From Pectinophora gossypiella (Eukaryota > Arthropoda > Insecta > Lepidoptera > Gelechiidae): a stretch of 64,000 nt of DNA. The DNA is taken from contig NC_065405.1 in assembly GCF_024362695.1 (NCBI RefSeq), positions 5,960,672 through 6,024,671 on the forward strand, read 5' to 3'. The position numbers were made by a program, and so were the translations under genes. This document shows, one piece after another, positions 1-11,438 of the stretch (position 1 is its first letter; each line of letters begins with the position of its first letter). The notes below the pieces were generated by a model. That model was not told the DNA's origin. It saw only the letters and a program-made list of their open reading frames with translations, and did no database searches.

Positions 1-643
1 TAATTCCCATTTTTAGCATGGCTGCATGTACAATTTTTTTAAAGTATAAGAATTTATTTTAATCTGCTTTTTTAAATGAAATATAAAGTGTAATTTTATG
101 AACGTAGAATACGATTGTTAAAACGATTCCCTTTGCAAATAAAATTATGACCTCAAATAGTGTAAATAGTAAAATTATGGTAGTGTAACAAGATCGCATG
201 TAGCACTTTCTCTCTCTGTATCTTGTGTAGACATATGAAATACTATAACAGGGTCATTTCCCAATTGCAAAAAAGGACTATGCGGAGAAATCAATCAGAT
301 AAAGACATCCGGACAATGACCTTAGGTATTTAGACCGATCAAGATCTGAATGTTAACAGACAATTGATAGAAAATTACTCATCAAAGAAAATTCGCAACT
401 TACGCTGTAGGTCAAATACAGTAGTGATTCGTTGAATTACAGATGTCAATAATCTTTTAACTAAATCGACTATGAAAACGAAATATATTTTTTTTATTTT
501 ATAAGATATTTTTCTTCTTTTTGTCGAGAGCAAATTTGTAGCGTACCTATACTCTACATTTCTACTTACACATACAACACGAGCGAACTTACAATTTAGT
601 AGTCTATTGAATATAATTAAAATATACATATATAATCCGATCG
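1..643. other. AT-rich non-coding stretch
   Basis: I see no convincing gene, RNA or repeat here. The reverse-strand ORF at 375-689 uses AT-rich sequence and runs into the LINE tail that follows, so I regard it as chance. Confidence 0.5.
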
Positions 644-707
644 TCGTGGAGATCCTTGGGGGAGGCCTATGCCCAGCAGTGGGCGTCATGCGGCTGATGA
701 TGATGAT
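644..707 (+). repeat. 3' tail of a LINE (RTE-like), ending in GATGATGATG
   Basis: The stretch reads through GGAGGCCTATGCCCAGCAG and ends in a GAT trinucleotide run. This is a widespread 3' terminus of lepidopteran RTE-type retrotransposons. A nearly identical copy lies at 50155-50226, which shows it is dispersed. No reverse transcriptase sequence is attached, so this is a 5'-truncated copy. The family name is from memory; the repetition within the window is seen directly. Confidence 0.65.
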
Positions 708-2054
708 ACATATATAATAAAACCTTAATATACATATCTACCTGTTCATAGCACATATCCGTTGTACCGTGACTATAGCCGGACTGTAGTCCGTACCGTG
801 GTCGTGCGATATAATCGACGACATCAGATCACCGCGCAGATAATGTTCGGATCACGATATACGTAACCCAGTTACTGGCCGCAGACAATTTGGCAATACG
901 ACTATACCAACCTACGCAAATTATTATACTCATATACACCTGAAAATACATTATCAAACTAGTACAGTAACTAGTGACCTATTCCCACATGTCACGCGTT
1001 TATCTATTATTGTTTCTGCTCACGATACGATAGTCATATAGTGTAGTAAGTTACGGAATATAAAAGGTAAGGAAACGTTACTGTGAAATTAAAATACTTG
1101 GACCAACATGCATACAAAATAATTACAGAACATTAAATCCTGCAATTATTTTAATTTGTATATATTATTTAAATTTTTTAGCCAATTGCTCTGCTAAATT
1201 AAAATATAATTTATCAGCACACCCTTTTGTACGAAGCAATTCTCGTCATCGCACCAAACTAGCAATCAGAGTCAAAACTTGAATCCCATAGTAGACGAGC
1301 AATATCAGTACATTACATATATAAATGATAGCTATAATGTTTATGAATAAATGTACCCGTACAAGTTTATGTTCACCAATTACTACAAGGAAATGAATTA
1401 TATTTTTTATGAACGCGCCCACAGCACTAGCCAGACGAGACGATCAATCGGTGAGAAATCATCCATCAGTGAAAGTAATCGTAATTTCTAGGCCTATACG
1501 AAGCAAAAAGCACAGAACACTCGTCAATATCAATCAAATCGCAATATTCGAACTTCGATTCGCAACAATTAATTATACATTCACATTTGTAAGCATTATT
1601 AACTTTAGCAAAACGGCAAATGTGTTGTTAGTGTGAGCGGCCAAGTTCTACGCTAAGAATTAGTTCCAAGCAGTCTTTTAATTTAGGTCCAATGTTTTGT
1701 TCGGTGTCGTATATAGGAAAGTGAGTAACATTGATAAGAAAGCAAAAGAAGAGAAGCCTATGGAAGGATATCAAATGGGCATTTGGTTGTTTATGGTATG
1801 AATTTAAAAAGGCTTGTCTATGATTAGGCTTTTTGGCGGGAAACGGGAACGGGACAGTTGCTTTCTTCATTGAATAATCTAAATAATTAATACGAAGTGG
1901 TGTTTTGTGGTTAATGATCGCATTAAGTTAGTCGGAAGACATTCGAGTGTTATTATATCGGAGTATTCAATGAACAAAGTGTATCTGCCTATTTTCGCTT
2001 CGTGCCAAGAAGCCGCTTCATGACTCGAAAGTTTATGCGGACTTTTGAGTTAAT
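708..2054. other. Non-coding AT-rich DNA
   Basis: No supported gene. The two ORFs here (1409-1636 plus, 1628-1870 minus) show no recognisable domain and no splice or promoter context. A motif of about 20 bases, AACAATTAATTATACATTCACA, appears at 1564-1585 and again at 2520-2541, which suggests a short dispersed or duplicated fragment. Confidence 0.4.
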
Positions 2055-2223
2055 TCGTTTGGGGTTCGGAGTAGGAGTCTACTCCGCGGGTGGGGGCTTA
2101 GGTTTCATCATCATCACCTTTCATCATTTCATTAATCATCAAGAAAAAAATACGTAAGACATGGCTGTATGGGCATAGTTCCCTTTGCCTTACCCTTCGG
2201 GGAAAACCAAAACAAAAAAAAAA
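2055..2223 (+). repeat. Dispersed LINE-like 3' end with poly(A)
   Basis: The sequence runs from GGGGTTCGGAGTAGGAGTC through a CATCATCATC run and CCCTTTGCCTTACCCTTCGG to an A-rich end of about 10 A. The block and its terminal A tract look like the 3' terminus of a lepidopteran non-LTR element. Only one copy is in this window, so the repeat status rests on my memory of lepidopteran genomes and not on an internal comparison. Confidence 0.45.
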
Positions 2224-2869
2224 TGTCTATGATTATTGGGGTAGGAGTATAAAGGAGCATTTGATTTTTGTAAAAAAGGAGAAAATAAAAGGAGTGAAGA
2301 TGAATAAAATATCCCTTTTAATTTTATATCCCACATGAGTAGATGAAAATGAATTCAAAATTCAAAAGAAAAAGTTAAAAAAGCTCATCAAATAATTTTT
2401 CATGTGGGTACCTAAGTAATATTTTATTTAATATTTTTATAATCTATAATTTGTTAATCAGGCGTATGACCGAGTAGATAATCTCGAGAACTTGTCTTTA
2501 TTTTACACGAGTATTTTGCAACAATTAATTATACATTCACAACAACATTATGCGAATATTAAAGCAGCTTTGATTGATAATCTTTGAGCGCGGCGTCCTC
2601 TGATGTTAAACGATTGAAAGCAAATAGGTACTTTCTCGAGTTAGTACAAGCAGGTTGAGATAGGTTGACATATTATGTAGATAATATATTGTTGTGGCAC
2701 TAAATAAAGTGCCAAGCATATCTAAAATGGTATACTTACACATTTTAATTATCGTAACACTAAGACAGTAACTGTCACCTACATCACAGGCAGGCTACAT
2801 CAGCTGAACCATTTATTTGTAACCTGCCTATTTAATATATTGTATACCAATATTTTATGTTTATTTTTA

Positions 2870-3048
2870 TTTTTTTAAAGAACGTCTAGGGCCATGTGCC
2901 GAGGTTTTTCTTGCAGCTTCTTTTCCCCGGCTATACAGGTTGTGAGAAGCTGCAGTAGTTTTAGGCGGATGAGACGTTCGTTATGTAAAATTGACGATTC
3001 AAAGTGTAACTATGTTACCTATTGAATAAAGATATTTTTGAATTTGAA
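2870..3048 (+). repeat. LINE 3' UTR fragment with AATAAA and short tandem tail
   Basis: The block contains GCCATGTGCCGAGG, CTTTTCCCCGGCTATAC and a terminal TGTTACCTATTGAATAAAG followed by a GAATTTGAAT tail. An AATAAA signal followed at once by a simple tail is typical of the 3' end of a non-LTR retrotransposon of the Jockey/CR1 kind common in Lepidoptera. No ORF2 is attached, so it is 5'-truncated. The precise clade is inferred. Confidence 0.5.
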
Positions 3049-3891
3049 TACTTTGTAATCTCACAATGCTGCGAAATTGCTTTTTTTGTGGAAATAATTT
3101 TTATAATTATTATATTCTCGCGATGGAATTACTAAATAAAAAATGCAAATATATAAAATAAAGAAGACAGGAATAGATATTCATGTAAAATGTAGCCTGG
3201 TATTAAATATGTTCTTTGACATGTTTCTGTATGGTAACTTATAGTTGTAATTTTGTAAAATAAATAAAAAACTTGTAATGTGTAAGAACCTACATTGATT
3301 TAAAAGGTGTGTAGCTGTTGCAGTTTTTCGTAATTTCAATTCAAAGTCATCGAAGTCAATCAATTCAATTCAAAAAAAATTGTAAATTCAAAGAATGTAA
3401 AATTGAGCTGCTACAAGTTTATCTCTATGATAATTGCGTTGAATAGATGATTCGGATTTCTGTAACTGGATTTTTTTCGCTGACTTGTGTCTGTGGCTAC
3501 AGCAATATAATAGGTAGCGATTGAAAGCGCAAGTTTATGTAAGAGAGTTATACTGTGATTAATGACCACTGAAACTGGCAACCTGTGATGTTAAGCGGTT
3601 GAAATACTTTCTCGAATCGATCGATACACGAGCAAGTGTTATTATGTAGATTGTTGTGGCACTCTGAGACAAACAACAGCGGGGGAGACATAATTTATGT
3701 AAGTACTTAATTAATTATTATAAATTATTATCGCTTTATCGCTCTGTAGTAGGTTTCTGCAAGTGTGCTGCATGTTAGGACTTTGTCATGCTGTAGTACA
3801 TATAATACAAATACGTAGACAAATTCAAAATTCAAATAAGTAATAGGCAGACGAAGACACAAACCACATAGGTACCATAACAGAATGGTCA

Positions 3892-4231
3892 TTATCTTCT
3901 CTTCTATCGTGTGGGTTGTGAGTACTTGTGAGGTGAATTACCAACCTTATAAACCTTGGTGTCAGCGTTATTATTGAGCTGCCAAAGGCTCATGGCTCAT
4001 GTAACGATTACTCACTTACATCAGTAAGTAAGTAGTAACCGGGACCAACGGCTTAACGTGCCTTCCGAAGCACGGACCATCTTACTTTCGAATAATCAGG
4101 TGATCAGTCTGTAATGTCCTAACCGAACTAGGGATCACAGAGTGATTTTTGCGATATGTCCCCACCGGGATTCGAACCCGGGACCTCCGGGTCATGAGCC
4201 CAACGCTCAACCACTGAACCACAGAAGCATT
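3892..4231 (-). repeat. tRNA-derived SINE, family A, copy 1 (near full length)
   Basis: On the minus strand the copy starts with a tRNA-like head. Box A is of the TGGTTCAGTGGTTGAGCG type and box B is GGTTCGAATCC. The body follows and the end is CCACACGATAGAAG. RNA polymerase III would transcribe it from the internal boxes, and a partner LINE would mobilise it. Related copies lie at 28372-28558, 54750-55072 and 62845-63093. The body holds a 37-nt core (4039-4075) that recurs exactly in the 5S-derived SINE at 24874-24910. The short ORF across it is not a gene. Confidence 0.85.
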
Positions 4232-5248
4232 ATTATAATAGTAGTTATATTTTAAAAGAAAACATATTAATAATATTATAATGTAAACCGTGATAGAATA
4301 GTGGGAATGGAATAGAATTACTACGGGACTATAATTTCTCCATTGAACCTTAACCAATCTTCATTAATGAACTATCGATCGCAACTTAGCAAGCAACTGT
4401 ACTTCCACAACCAATATTAGAAAACCCAGCCTCCGAGCGACAAATGGTGATAGGTAATTCTCCACGCGGGTGGTCTGACTGATCGCGACTTGTACCTATT
4501 TATCAAAGGAATTTCACTTCACGATAGGAACCCCATAAGCAGATGTAGACTACATCTTTTCTAATTCGTGACTACATCGTTTGGTGCCCTACACGACGCG
4601 CTGAAGGCACCTGTGGTAACCTTTTCTCTGTGGTTTTCCTTGAATTAATAGATATATGTTATATTACACAACGCTATGGTAGACGTAGGTATGAGTAAAT
4701 TTGAAAAGTATTGGTGTATGCAACGTGGTAGATGATCCATACCTCCAGATATAGAGGAAACATGTGCGAACCCATGGGGTAAGTCTATGTGTTAAGGATA
4801 AATGTTGCAACTACACAAAATTTGGAAGTATGTATGACTTCATGAACTCAACATTAACGTCATAGAAACAACCATAAATACTTATTACCTACTCATAAAA
4901 GCCTGTGAAAGGCCTAGAAATGTGATAATCAAATATAAGCAATATATTACCCAGACAATGCAATTTTACAGCCGCTTTGGACAAGCAAATCGTTGCTATT
5001 GAATACCGTGAACTGCCGATGTCCTAATAGATTTGAAACCGCTGCAATTTTGCTGTCAGCTATTGACCATTCGACTAGATTATCTAGCGGAATAGCGCTG
5101 GCGCGACGCCAATACGATCTTACATAGAACCACTTTATCTTTTACCTTCATTATTTCATTTTCGCATTCTTATTGTGCGATAATAAAGGAGGTTTTAGTG
5201 TCAGGTTTGTTTAGTGAAGTGTAGAGTTTGTTGTATATCTGTAACCCG
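4232..5248. other. Non-coding, no features recognised
   Basis: AT-rich sequence without recognisable genes or repeats. A GC richer patch begins near 5090 and leads into the possible first exon described next. Confidence 0.4.
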
Positions 5249-5311
5249 ATGATGGTCGATCGGCAAGCGTGTCGGGTGTCGTTCCGCGCCGGCGCTCGTC
5301 TTCGGCTCCAG
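5249..5311 (+). CDS. Possible first coding exon (weak)
   Basis: A locally GC-rich stretch holds ATGATG followed by 21 open codons, with arginine-rich content and no hydrophobic segment. It ends at CAG followed by GTAGTG, an acceptable splice donor. The preceding 100 bases (TTTAGTGAAGTGTAGAG and similar) resemble lepidopteran 5' UTR language. No acceptor or second exon could be linked, and the frame closes a few codons past the donor. No family is recognised. It could equally be a chance ORF in a GC-rich patch. Confidence 0.18.
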
Positions 5312-7180
5312 GTAGTGTGAACGGAACTATGTCCTGGTCATACACTTGACTCTTCAACTGCCGCGGTTATAATGTCACCGTATTTGTACGAATTGAATAA
5401 GGAATCCATAACTTCATCTGTGTGTATTCTTCATCCATATCTTCACGAGTTATTTGCGACCCAGATAAAAGTTCCAGTGTGTATTTTGCTTGGGCAAACT
5501 CCAAATGAAATGCACACTGTTTTTTAGGTATTCTTAGATGATTTTTTGTAAAAAGAAATGCTTGTACTTTGTACGTAAGAATAAATACCTATCTAAGTAA
5601 ACGCTGCGATTCTCAATCGAGTGCGTGCAATGTGTTGGAAGATTTCTTTTAGCCATTTTTTATTGCTAAGATTAAATTATTAATACTATTACGTTAGCAG
5701 CAGTTCCACAATGCCAAGTCTACTGCAAATAATGATAAAAAGCGATTCTTTTTAGCGGTAAGTAAATTAATTATAATGAACGCGATATCGTTATATTACG
5801 GTTATTAAGTAGGTCATGACAATCTGAAAGGTCACATCTCAACAGAGATTGCTGAGGGGCGTACACTTATAATACTTTACTTAAAAGATAACATGTACGT
5901 GCATATATCACAGTCAATACCTATTACAGCAGTTATTGCTTATTGACTTACCTCTATTAAGATAAAAGTGTCTGACGTCATTCACATGTTGAATCGAGAA
6001 ATATTGTCGCCAACGTAAAACTTGTTGGCAATGCCGTTTATTTAAAGTTTTATTAGCATGCTTGAGGATTTTTTCTCTAAAATTAAACATAAATATGTGT
6101 CATACTGTCAAGGTTGATGTTAACAAAAATAGCTTGTTATAAGGAGTGTTATTAGGAGTTACATAGCGGACACTTGACGATTATTCCACTCGTTTCGATA
6201 TAGAAGATATTGACTATTGACATCTCAAAAAAAAAATCTGACGAATAGGTTTCATACGGGTGGACAAAGTTATCTAATTGTGCTGGTGCTGCTAATGTAA
6301 TTTAGTCATGTGTGTACGGTCGGTCCTAACATAATATGCTTCTATATTCTCTATGCTAGATTTCGTTTTCTCACAATCTTCCAGCTTCATTTTACCCATA
6401 CAAATGCCAATTTACTCCGGAAACTGTAAAACTTACAAATAGCTATTGCAAACACATTAATCATCCGTTCCTAAAATAATCGGCTGCACATGGAGCAAGC
6501 TCGGAACAATGCAATAAAGGGACAAAGGGACACATGTGCATATACACCAGCCACGGACCTAAACAATTGGACGGCTCATACTGATTTGCTCTTTGGGAAA
6601 TGTTTTTTTTATCTTTATACTTTTAATTTATTCTAGAAGAATATGTCAATATTATGGTGTTACTACTGAAAGCAGATGACCAAATTACAGAGCATTCTTG
6701 TCGCGTCTGAAGTGGGTTCCGATAAAATTGTGTGCTGATAAAACTGTTCCCACATCTACAGGTAGAAAATGTTGTAAATCTCTGATAAACTTTTCACACT
6801 GCCATTACTTTTGACGTACTCTACAGACTCTTTTTAGTACAACAATTTCATCCTATACTTGTCGAAAGTCTTTAATTAGGTACATAAATTTTTACACAAA
6901 AAAGAACATTAAATTTCACTATTATAATCCGCTTATCTGAACAAACTGACGAATATTTAATAGCCTGTCCAGTGATCACAGCTCCGTGACATGTGCAAGC
7001 GCAGCACGTGCGCTACACATTTTAGAACTTACGTTACAATATGTTCAGTACTGTACATACTTGGTCAAATTACTGCAAAACAAGGGATACATTATAGTTT
7101 GGTGTCGCGTTCTCCTGTCTGTTGTAATAAGAGAGTTTACTAATAATGCCATTACGACAAAGTTATAAAGAATTATATTT
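5312..7180. other. Non-coding AT-rich DNA
   Basis: No supported gene. The small ORF at 6986-7168 (60 codons) has no recognisable domain. A T-rich tract with TTTTTTTCACGTGACTT near 7183-7200 resembles the start of the repeat at 58793, but the similarity is short. Confidence 0.35.
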
Positions 7181-7399
7181 CTTTTTTTTTTCACGTGACT
7201 TAAGTACTTACTAAATACCTACGTACCTAAATTTAAAAAAATATTAACTAATTTTGTGAATGTTCGTTTGGCTGAGTAATATTTAACCATTTAAGTTTAT
7301 TAAGTGTTGTTTTATTCTTTTTAAGATTTATTTCTCTATTGTTTCTTTATTTTATGTAGATTGTCGTCCTTTGTAGCGTTAATAAAGTAGCATGTTGTG

Positions 7400-7506
7400 T
7401 TTGCCTATAATTGGACGAGCACTAGTCCAGTATTTGTATATAGGTTAAGTTACGTGTAAAAGTGTTTTTGTCTGTTGGCAAACCTAATAAATAAATAAAT
7501 AAATAA
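7400..7506 (+). repeat. LINE 3' end with (TAAA)n tail
   Basis: The sequence GTCTGTTGGCAAACCTAATA runs directly into AATAAATAAATAAATAAATA. A terminal AATAAA merging with a tetranucleotide tail is characteristic of non-LTR retrotransposon 3' ends in insects. It could instead be the 3' end of a retroposed gene transcript. Confidence 0.45.
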
Positions 7507-7511
7507 TTATT

Positions 7512-7600
7512 TTAGATTTTCTTTGCCGGACAAATGAGGAGCGCTAAGCCTTCTCACCCGGAAAACACGTCAAGCAAAAGACACGTTAAAAAATGTGAAA
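7512..7600 (+). repeat. Dispersed repeat D, short copy
   Basis: The stretch GCCGGACAAATGAGGAGCGC plus the following CTCACCCGG is matched by the copy at about 58845-58900 with a few substitutions. The class is unknown. Similar sequences are frequent in Lepidoptera by memory. The pairing of the two copies is seen directly. Confidence 0.5.
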
Positions 7601-7694
7601 CGCAGTAATTTGTTAAAAACTAGGACAAACATAAAAACAAATATCACCCACCTTTAAGCCCGCGCTTTAAGCAGCTTAAAGCTGTCACCGTTTC

Positions 7695-7916
7695 TCATCG
7701 ACAAGTCTTCACAACGAGCTCTTCAATAATTAAACCTACGCAGTACACTTTCAAAGGCGGCACGAGCCATTCACCTGCGACAAACCGCACATTGTATGAG
7801 CATAATGGCCCATACCCTACCAACAGCGATGCACCAACAGCTGGTAATAACAAGACAAGCCAAGATTTAACGCTCATAATCATAGAATCACTTTCCTTGC
7901 CTTTCTCTGGCAACAT
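7695..7916 (-). CDS. Small hydrophobic ORF, possibly coding (weak)
   Basis: This is a 73-codon ATG ORF. A hydrophobic stretch (residues ~16-35, WLVLLLPAVGASLLVGYG) could be a signal or membrane segment, followed by a short cysteine-containing tail. Immediately upstream on the same strand, a second ORF ends near a good splice donor (ACGG followed by GTAAGTGG, near 7940). A two-exon small secreted protein is imaginable, but that upstream frame begins with GTG and no ATG is in frame. No family is recognised. Chance is the more likely explanation. Confidence 0.2.
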   Translation of the reverse strand: MLPEKGKESDSMIMSVKSWLVLLLPAVGASLLVGYGPLCSYNVRFVAGEWLVPPLKVYCVGLIIEELVVKTCR

Positions 7917-8062
7917 CGGCTTAGGGTGAAACCACTTACCCGTCTCTTGGCCGGATTATGATAGCTCAGGTATATGCCAAGACCAAAAGTTGCAACATTA
8001 ACCGCATCGGCACGCGTAATAGCTTCCGTAATCAGCAATAATCCTAAAAAGCTTTGACTCAC

Positions 8063-10045
8063 GATCGGTGACGACTGTAGGCGGCTATAAATATACCTAG
8101 TCGATTGTACTCAAATTGTACTTACGGTACTGTTTCTGGAGAGCAAAGGAGTAAGTAGGTAGGTACACTGCTGTACTCCAAAAACCTGTGTCCAGTAGTG
8201 GGACATCCACCAGTATATCGTCGCCTTATAGTGAAAACCACGTAAGCGCTTTTTTGAAAAATCACTTTCTAATGTGATTTTCTTCAACAAACCCTTGATT
8301 CCTTACTGTTGGCAACACCAACACGCGCGCGCATGCGCGATGCAACGAAAAGGAATGACTATCATATCCGTCAATGTAGTAATTCTCTGTATCTTTTAAA
8401 TACAGTTTTATAATTTACTTAGCGTTTTTTAATTTATTTATTATTTATTTATTTCACATATACATAGTCATTACAGATAAACCAAATCGACAATGTATGC
8501 AAACTATTTACTAAAAAACTTTAGACTGATATTAGTGAATTCCGCCAACGAACATGTAAGTATATAAATCTGTGAACATGTATTTAATAGTCAACACTCA
8601 GTCTATAACACTACAATTATTAAAATAAAATTAATTATTTAATTAGTCACTTACAATTATTAATTTCAATGATTTTTGTTTTTTTTACCCGACCAAAAAC
8701 AAGATAGGCGGATGTGGTAAAAAAGGACCTGTGCTCGTGCAATGTCTCCGAGAACAACACGTCCGATAGAGCGAAGCAGAAGAAAAATCCGAAGGCAGAC
8801 CCCACCATCAGGTGGGAATAATAAATGCCAAGGAGAGACAAAGAGATAGCACTTACCTGTGCTTAGGAAAACTCACAAAGAGAAAATTTAAATTGATCGA
8901 ATTTCACGGTCAATATTTACAATCGCCGGGTAATAGCAGTGGAACACCCTTTGTGTGACCAGGCCTCGAACTTCGATTAATTTGCGAGCTTTTCTTGTAT
9001 AGCACCTGACTGAATAGAATGTAATGACTGTTTTCAACCTACTCAATTATGTTTCTCATAGTTACTTATATACATATTTATGTAAGTAGTTATAGAAATA
9101 TTTATGGAAATAGTAATGGCCCGTGTTGATCGACTATGAGTATATAATATAAAGAATATTGACTTTAGTAGACTTAAAAGTTAATAATGAATATGCTACG
9201 AAGTATACTTTTATTCAAGAACCTACCCTTAAACCTACTATTCTTGACATTAATGTCATTTAGGCTATTAAAATGGATATAAAACTATATCAAAGTTTAA
9301 TATTTACAGTGAATTAAGCTCGTGTTTATATTTTTCATAGCCACCGTCATTTCTTGTTTACGCCTCTTAAGTTATATTCTCATTATGCGTGCTCACAGAT
9401 AACCTTAACGCATAGATGGCTATCCGCAACTAAAGCATACTTTGTATTCCGTTGGACGCAAATATATCAAAAGCACTCGTAGCACTTTCAAGACAGGTAT
9501 ATAATTGTAAAATAAAATCGTAATGAAACCTGCATGGCCGAGAAAAAAAACGCCCATGTGTTTCCAAACGTTTTTCCTGTTAAAGAAAGACTTATGCGTA
9601 GAACTTAAACGACTTAATAATAATAGGTATGTCGGTACTCAAGTAGTGCTTACTATCTACTGGGAGCAAAAAGCAAATGGCCAATTTTATTATTATTCGC
9701 TGAGTCGCTAGAAGAGAAACTAGCATCTATTAATAACAGTTTAATCTGGCGGCGGGGCCCTATTGTTATAAAAAAGTGAGTGTGTCTTATTAGTTACGTA
9801 AGAAAGTCCGACAAGTCCGACCACTCGCTTTAGGAGGGGTCTGTAACCCAACAGATAGTAGTATAGGCTCTTGTGTTCAGAAGTTGAATGTACAAGATAT
9901 CAGTCACATTTTTACAGGCTTTTTTGGGTGATGATGGTAAGTTTAATGACGGTAAAACCTGATGTTAACTGATGATGTGGGCGAGGATGGGACAAATGAA
10001 TATGGGAAGGGATGTGAGGGTGGACATGGTTAATATGATAATATA
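8063..10045. other. Non-coding region
   Basis: No supported gene. Near 8195-8210 a GTGTCCAGTAGTGGGAC motif resembles a decayed RTE-type LINE tail. The reverse ORF at 8647-8841 overlaps sequence that looks like another decayed interspersed repeat. A perfect 12-bp palindrome, GCGCGCATGCGC, lies near 8326-8337. The remainder is featureless. Confidence 0.35.
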
Positions 10046-10257
10046 ACAGAGTGTTAGTGACATCGTAACGAAAACGAGGGGGATGATTCAGACCATGATT
10101 CTGAGTTGATATCAAGTGGAACATCCTGTCGGAAAATTCATGAAAATTTTAGTGTTTTTTTTTTTATTATTTCCAGTTGGCGACTTAAAATTCCACTTAA
10201 AGTCAACTGTCTGAATCATCCTTTAAAGTTTTCGTTACAATATCACTAACATGCTGT
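10046..10257. mobile_element. Fold-back MITE with ~75-bp terminal inverted repeats
   Basis: The left arm begins ACAGAGTGTTAGTGACATCG and the right arm, read in reverse complement, begins ACAGCATGTTAGTGATATTG. Pairing continues through GATGATTCAGAC to AAGTGGAA on both arms, with a poly-T loop between. It has no coding capacity, so it is a non-autonomous DNA element. The flanks are compatible with a TA or ATA duplication. One arm of a related copy lies at 34096-34166 on the minus strand. The superfamily is undetermined. Confidence 0.7.
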
Positions 10258-10554
10258 ATACTAGTATATCGTGCGTCTAGTAAGTTACCTATCTGTGCTA
10301 TGCACTACCGGTTTGAGTATGGTTTTTCTTTGAAAGCTGCTTTTAAATACAGCGAAAGTGCATTATGCATGACAATTACTTGTCCTATTAAAATATCTAC
10401 TTTCGGAATCTAAATCATAATTTTATGTCTCAACTCTCTGTTTGCGGTAGAAGGATGCCGACGGCGGTTTATAATTAAAATATTGTCGTAAAACCACAGC
10501 TGTAAAAGGAAGACGTTCATTTTGCAACAATTTTATTGTATCTCTATTACTTAC

Positions 10555-10558
10555 GTAC
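10555..10558. other. Target-site duplication, left copy (GTAC)
   Basis: GTAC immediately before the 5' LTR matches GTAC at 19238-19241 immediately after the 3' LTR. Four bases is the usual duplication length for Ty3/gypsy integrases. Confidence 0.9.
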
Positions 10559-10823
10559 TGTTATATCCTAATTTAATACTAAAGAATTGCAACATCGACA
10601 ATATTCATTTTCACAAGGAACTTCAACGTAAACAAATTCATTTTAATAAAACTCTTTTGCATCGATACGATAGTCAGTCAGCCTTTAACCGCGCGCGAAT
10701 AGAGTCGTCAGAAATCAGAGAATTGCTTCATATAATTCTTTGTACTTTCTATAATAAAGTGTTTTATCGTAGTTAATTAAAAAGTGTTTTTTTAAAAAAG
10801 ACTGATACCAGCCGCTCCTAACA
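10559..10823 (+). repeat. 5' LTR (265 bp)
   Basis: The LTR starts TGTTATATCC and ends GCTCCTAACA. It is identical to the 3' LTR apart from one T fewer in a T run at 10762-10765. AATAAA signals lie at 10645-10650 and 10753-10758; the second sits downstream of the presumed start site and is the likely polyadenylation signal in R. U3 would be 10559-10675. R starts at about 10676. Confidence 0.96.
10674..10708 (+). promoter_or_regulatory. LTR core promoter: Inr (TCAGTC) + DPE (AGTCGT)
   Basis: TCAGTC at 10674-10679 matches the arthropod initiator with A+1 at 10676. AGTCGT at 10703-10708 fits the downstream promoter element (RGWYVT) and begins exactly at +28, the spacing required for TFIID recognition in Drosophila. 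No TATA box sits about 30 bases upstream. The same arrangement is in the 3' LTR (19087-19092 and 19116-19121). The transcription start itself is inferred. Confidence 0.65.
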
Positions 10824-10827
10824 AAAT

Positions 10828-10845
10828 TGGTGTCAGAAGTGGGAT
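10828..10845 (+). other. Primer binding site, complementary to tRNA-Leu 3' end
   Basis: TGGTGTCAGAAGTGGGAT starts four bases after the 5' LTR. It complements CCA plus the acceptor and T-arm end of eukaryotic tRNA-Leu of the CAG/AAG type, whose 3' end reads ATCCCACTTCTGACA. All 18 positions match from memory of that tRNA. It primes minus-strand cDNA synthesis. Confidence 0.85.
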
Positions 10846-10915
10846 GCTTGAGGAGATTCTAGTCAAGAGAGCCCTCAGCATCTAAAAGAATCCAGGAACG
10901 GCACCCCATCAGTCG

Positions 10916-11158
10916 TGGTCGACGTTAAGTCTCATCCCATAGGAGAGCCCGCACCACAGCACCCTACGAAAAACGCATCGTGATCGACGGTCAGTCTCCG
11001 CTCTATGCGTGAGCCCGCATCATTATAGAATATTCATCGTGATCGACGGTCAGCCTCCGCTCTGTGCGTGAGCCCGCATCACTACATCATCTGCGACGTG
11101 GTCAACAGTATATCTCCGTTTTGTACGTGAGTCTGTATCACATAGATTTAATTCGTCG
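10916..11158 (+). repeat. Four tandem ~59-65-bp repeats in the retroviral leader
   Basis: Units start at 10916, 10981, 11040 and 11099 (spacing 65, 59, 59; the next partial start is 11159). The shared core reads TGATCGACGGTCAG, CTCCGCTCT and GTGAGCCCGCATCA. Units 2 and 3 are the most alike. Each core contains or nearly contains ATGCG-N6-CGCAT, a small inverted repeat. The position between PBS and gag is where gypsy carries its Su(Hw)-bound insulator repeats, but the motif is different. A role in insulation, packaging or translation is only inferred. Confidence 0.8.
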
Positions 11159-11415
11159 TGGTCACCATCATCTTTTACCAACTCTGGCTGCACTCACCAT
11201 TGTCATCATCAAGCTGTACACAGTCTACCTACCCTGAGTGGACACTTGGCGTGATCGTGTATTCCGCCACACACGCATTCTCCTTATCGTGACGGACAGC
11301 GAGGCGTCAAATTCGAAACCGAAGCTCCCGCTTTGTGTCTCCGCCGATCATACGCCGCCGCTACCTTCATCACACCGGTGAAATACAATCCACGCTAAGG
11401 ACTCAATTTCTTATA

Positions 11416-11438
11416 ATGTGTATTAGCATCATTTTAAT
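11416..11438 (+). CDS. env: Candidate leader exon of env (start codon and signal-peptide N-terminus)
   Basis: ATG at 11416 is followed by seven codons of strongly hydrophobic character and then AT|GTAAGT at 11438/11439, a perfect donor. Joined to the acceptor at 16764/16765, the reading frame enters env exactly in phase, and together the two halves form a short hydrophobic signal peptide with an Ala-x-Ala-like end. Without splicing the same ATG reads only eight codons to TAA at 11440-11442, so it acts as a small upstream ORF on genomic RNA. The agreement of donor, acceptor, phase and hydrophobicity makes this more than chance, but splicing is inferred. Confidence 0.7.

Noticed and set aside
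8647..8841. 64-codon reverse ORF with hydrophobic start
   Set aside because: Looks like decayed interspersed repeat; no ATG context, domain or splice sites.
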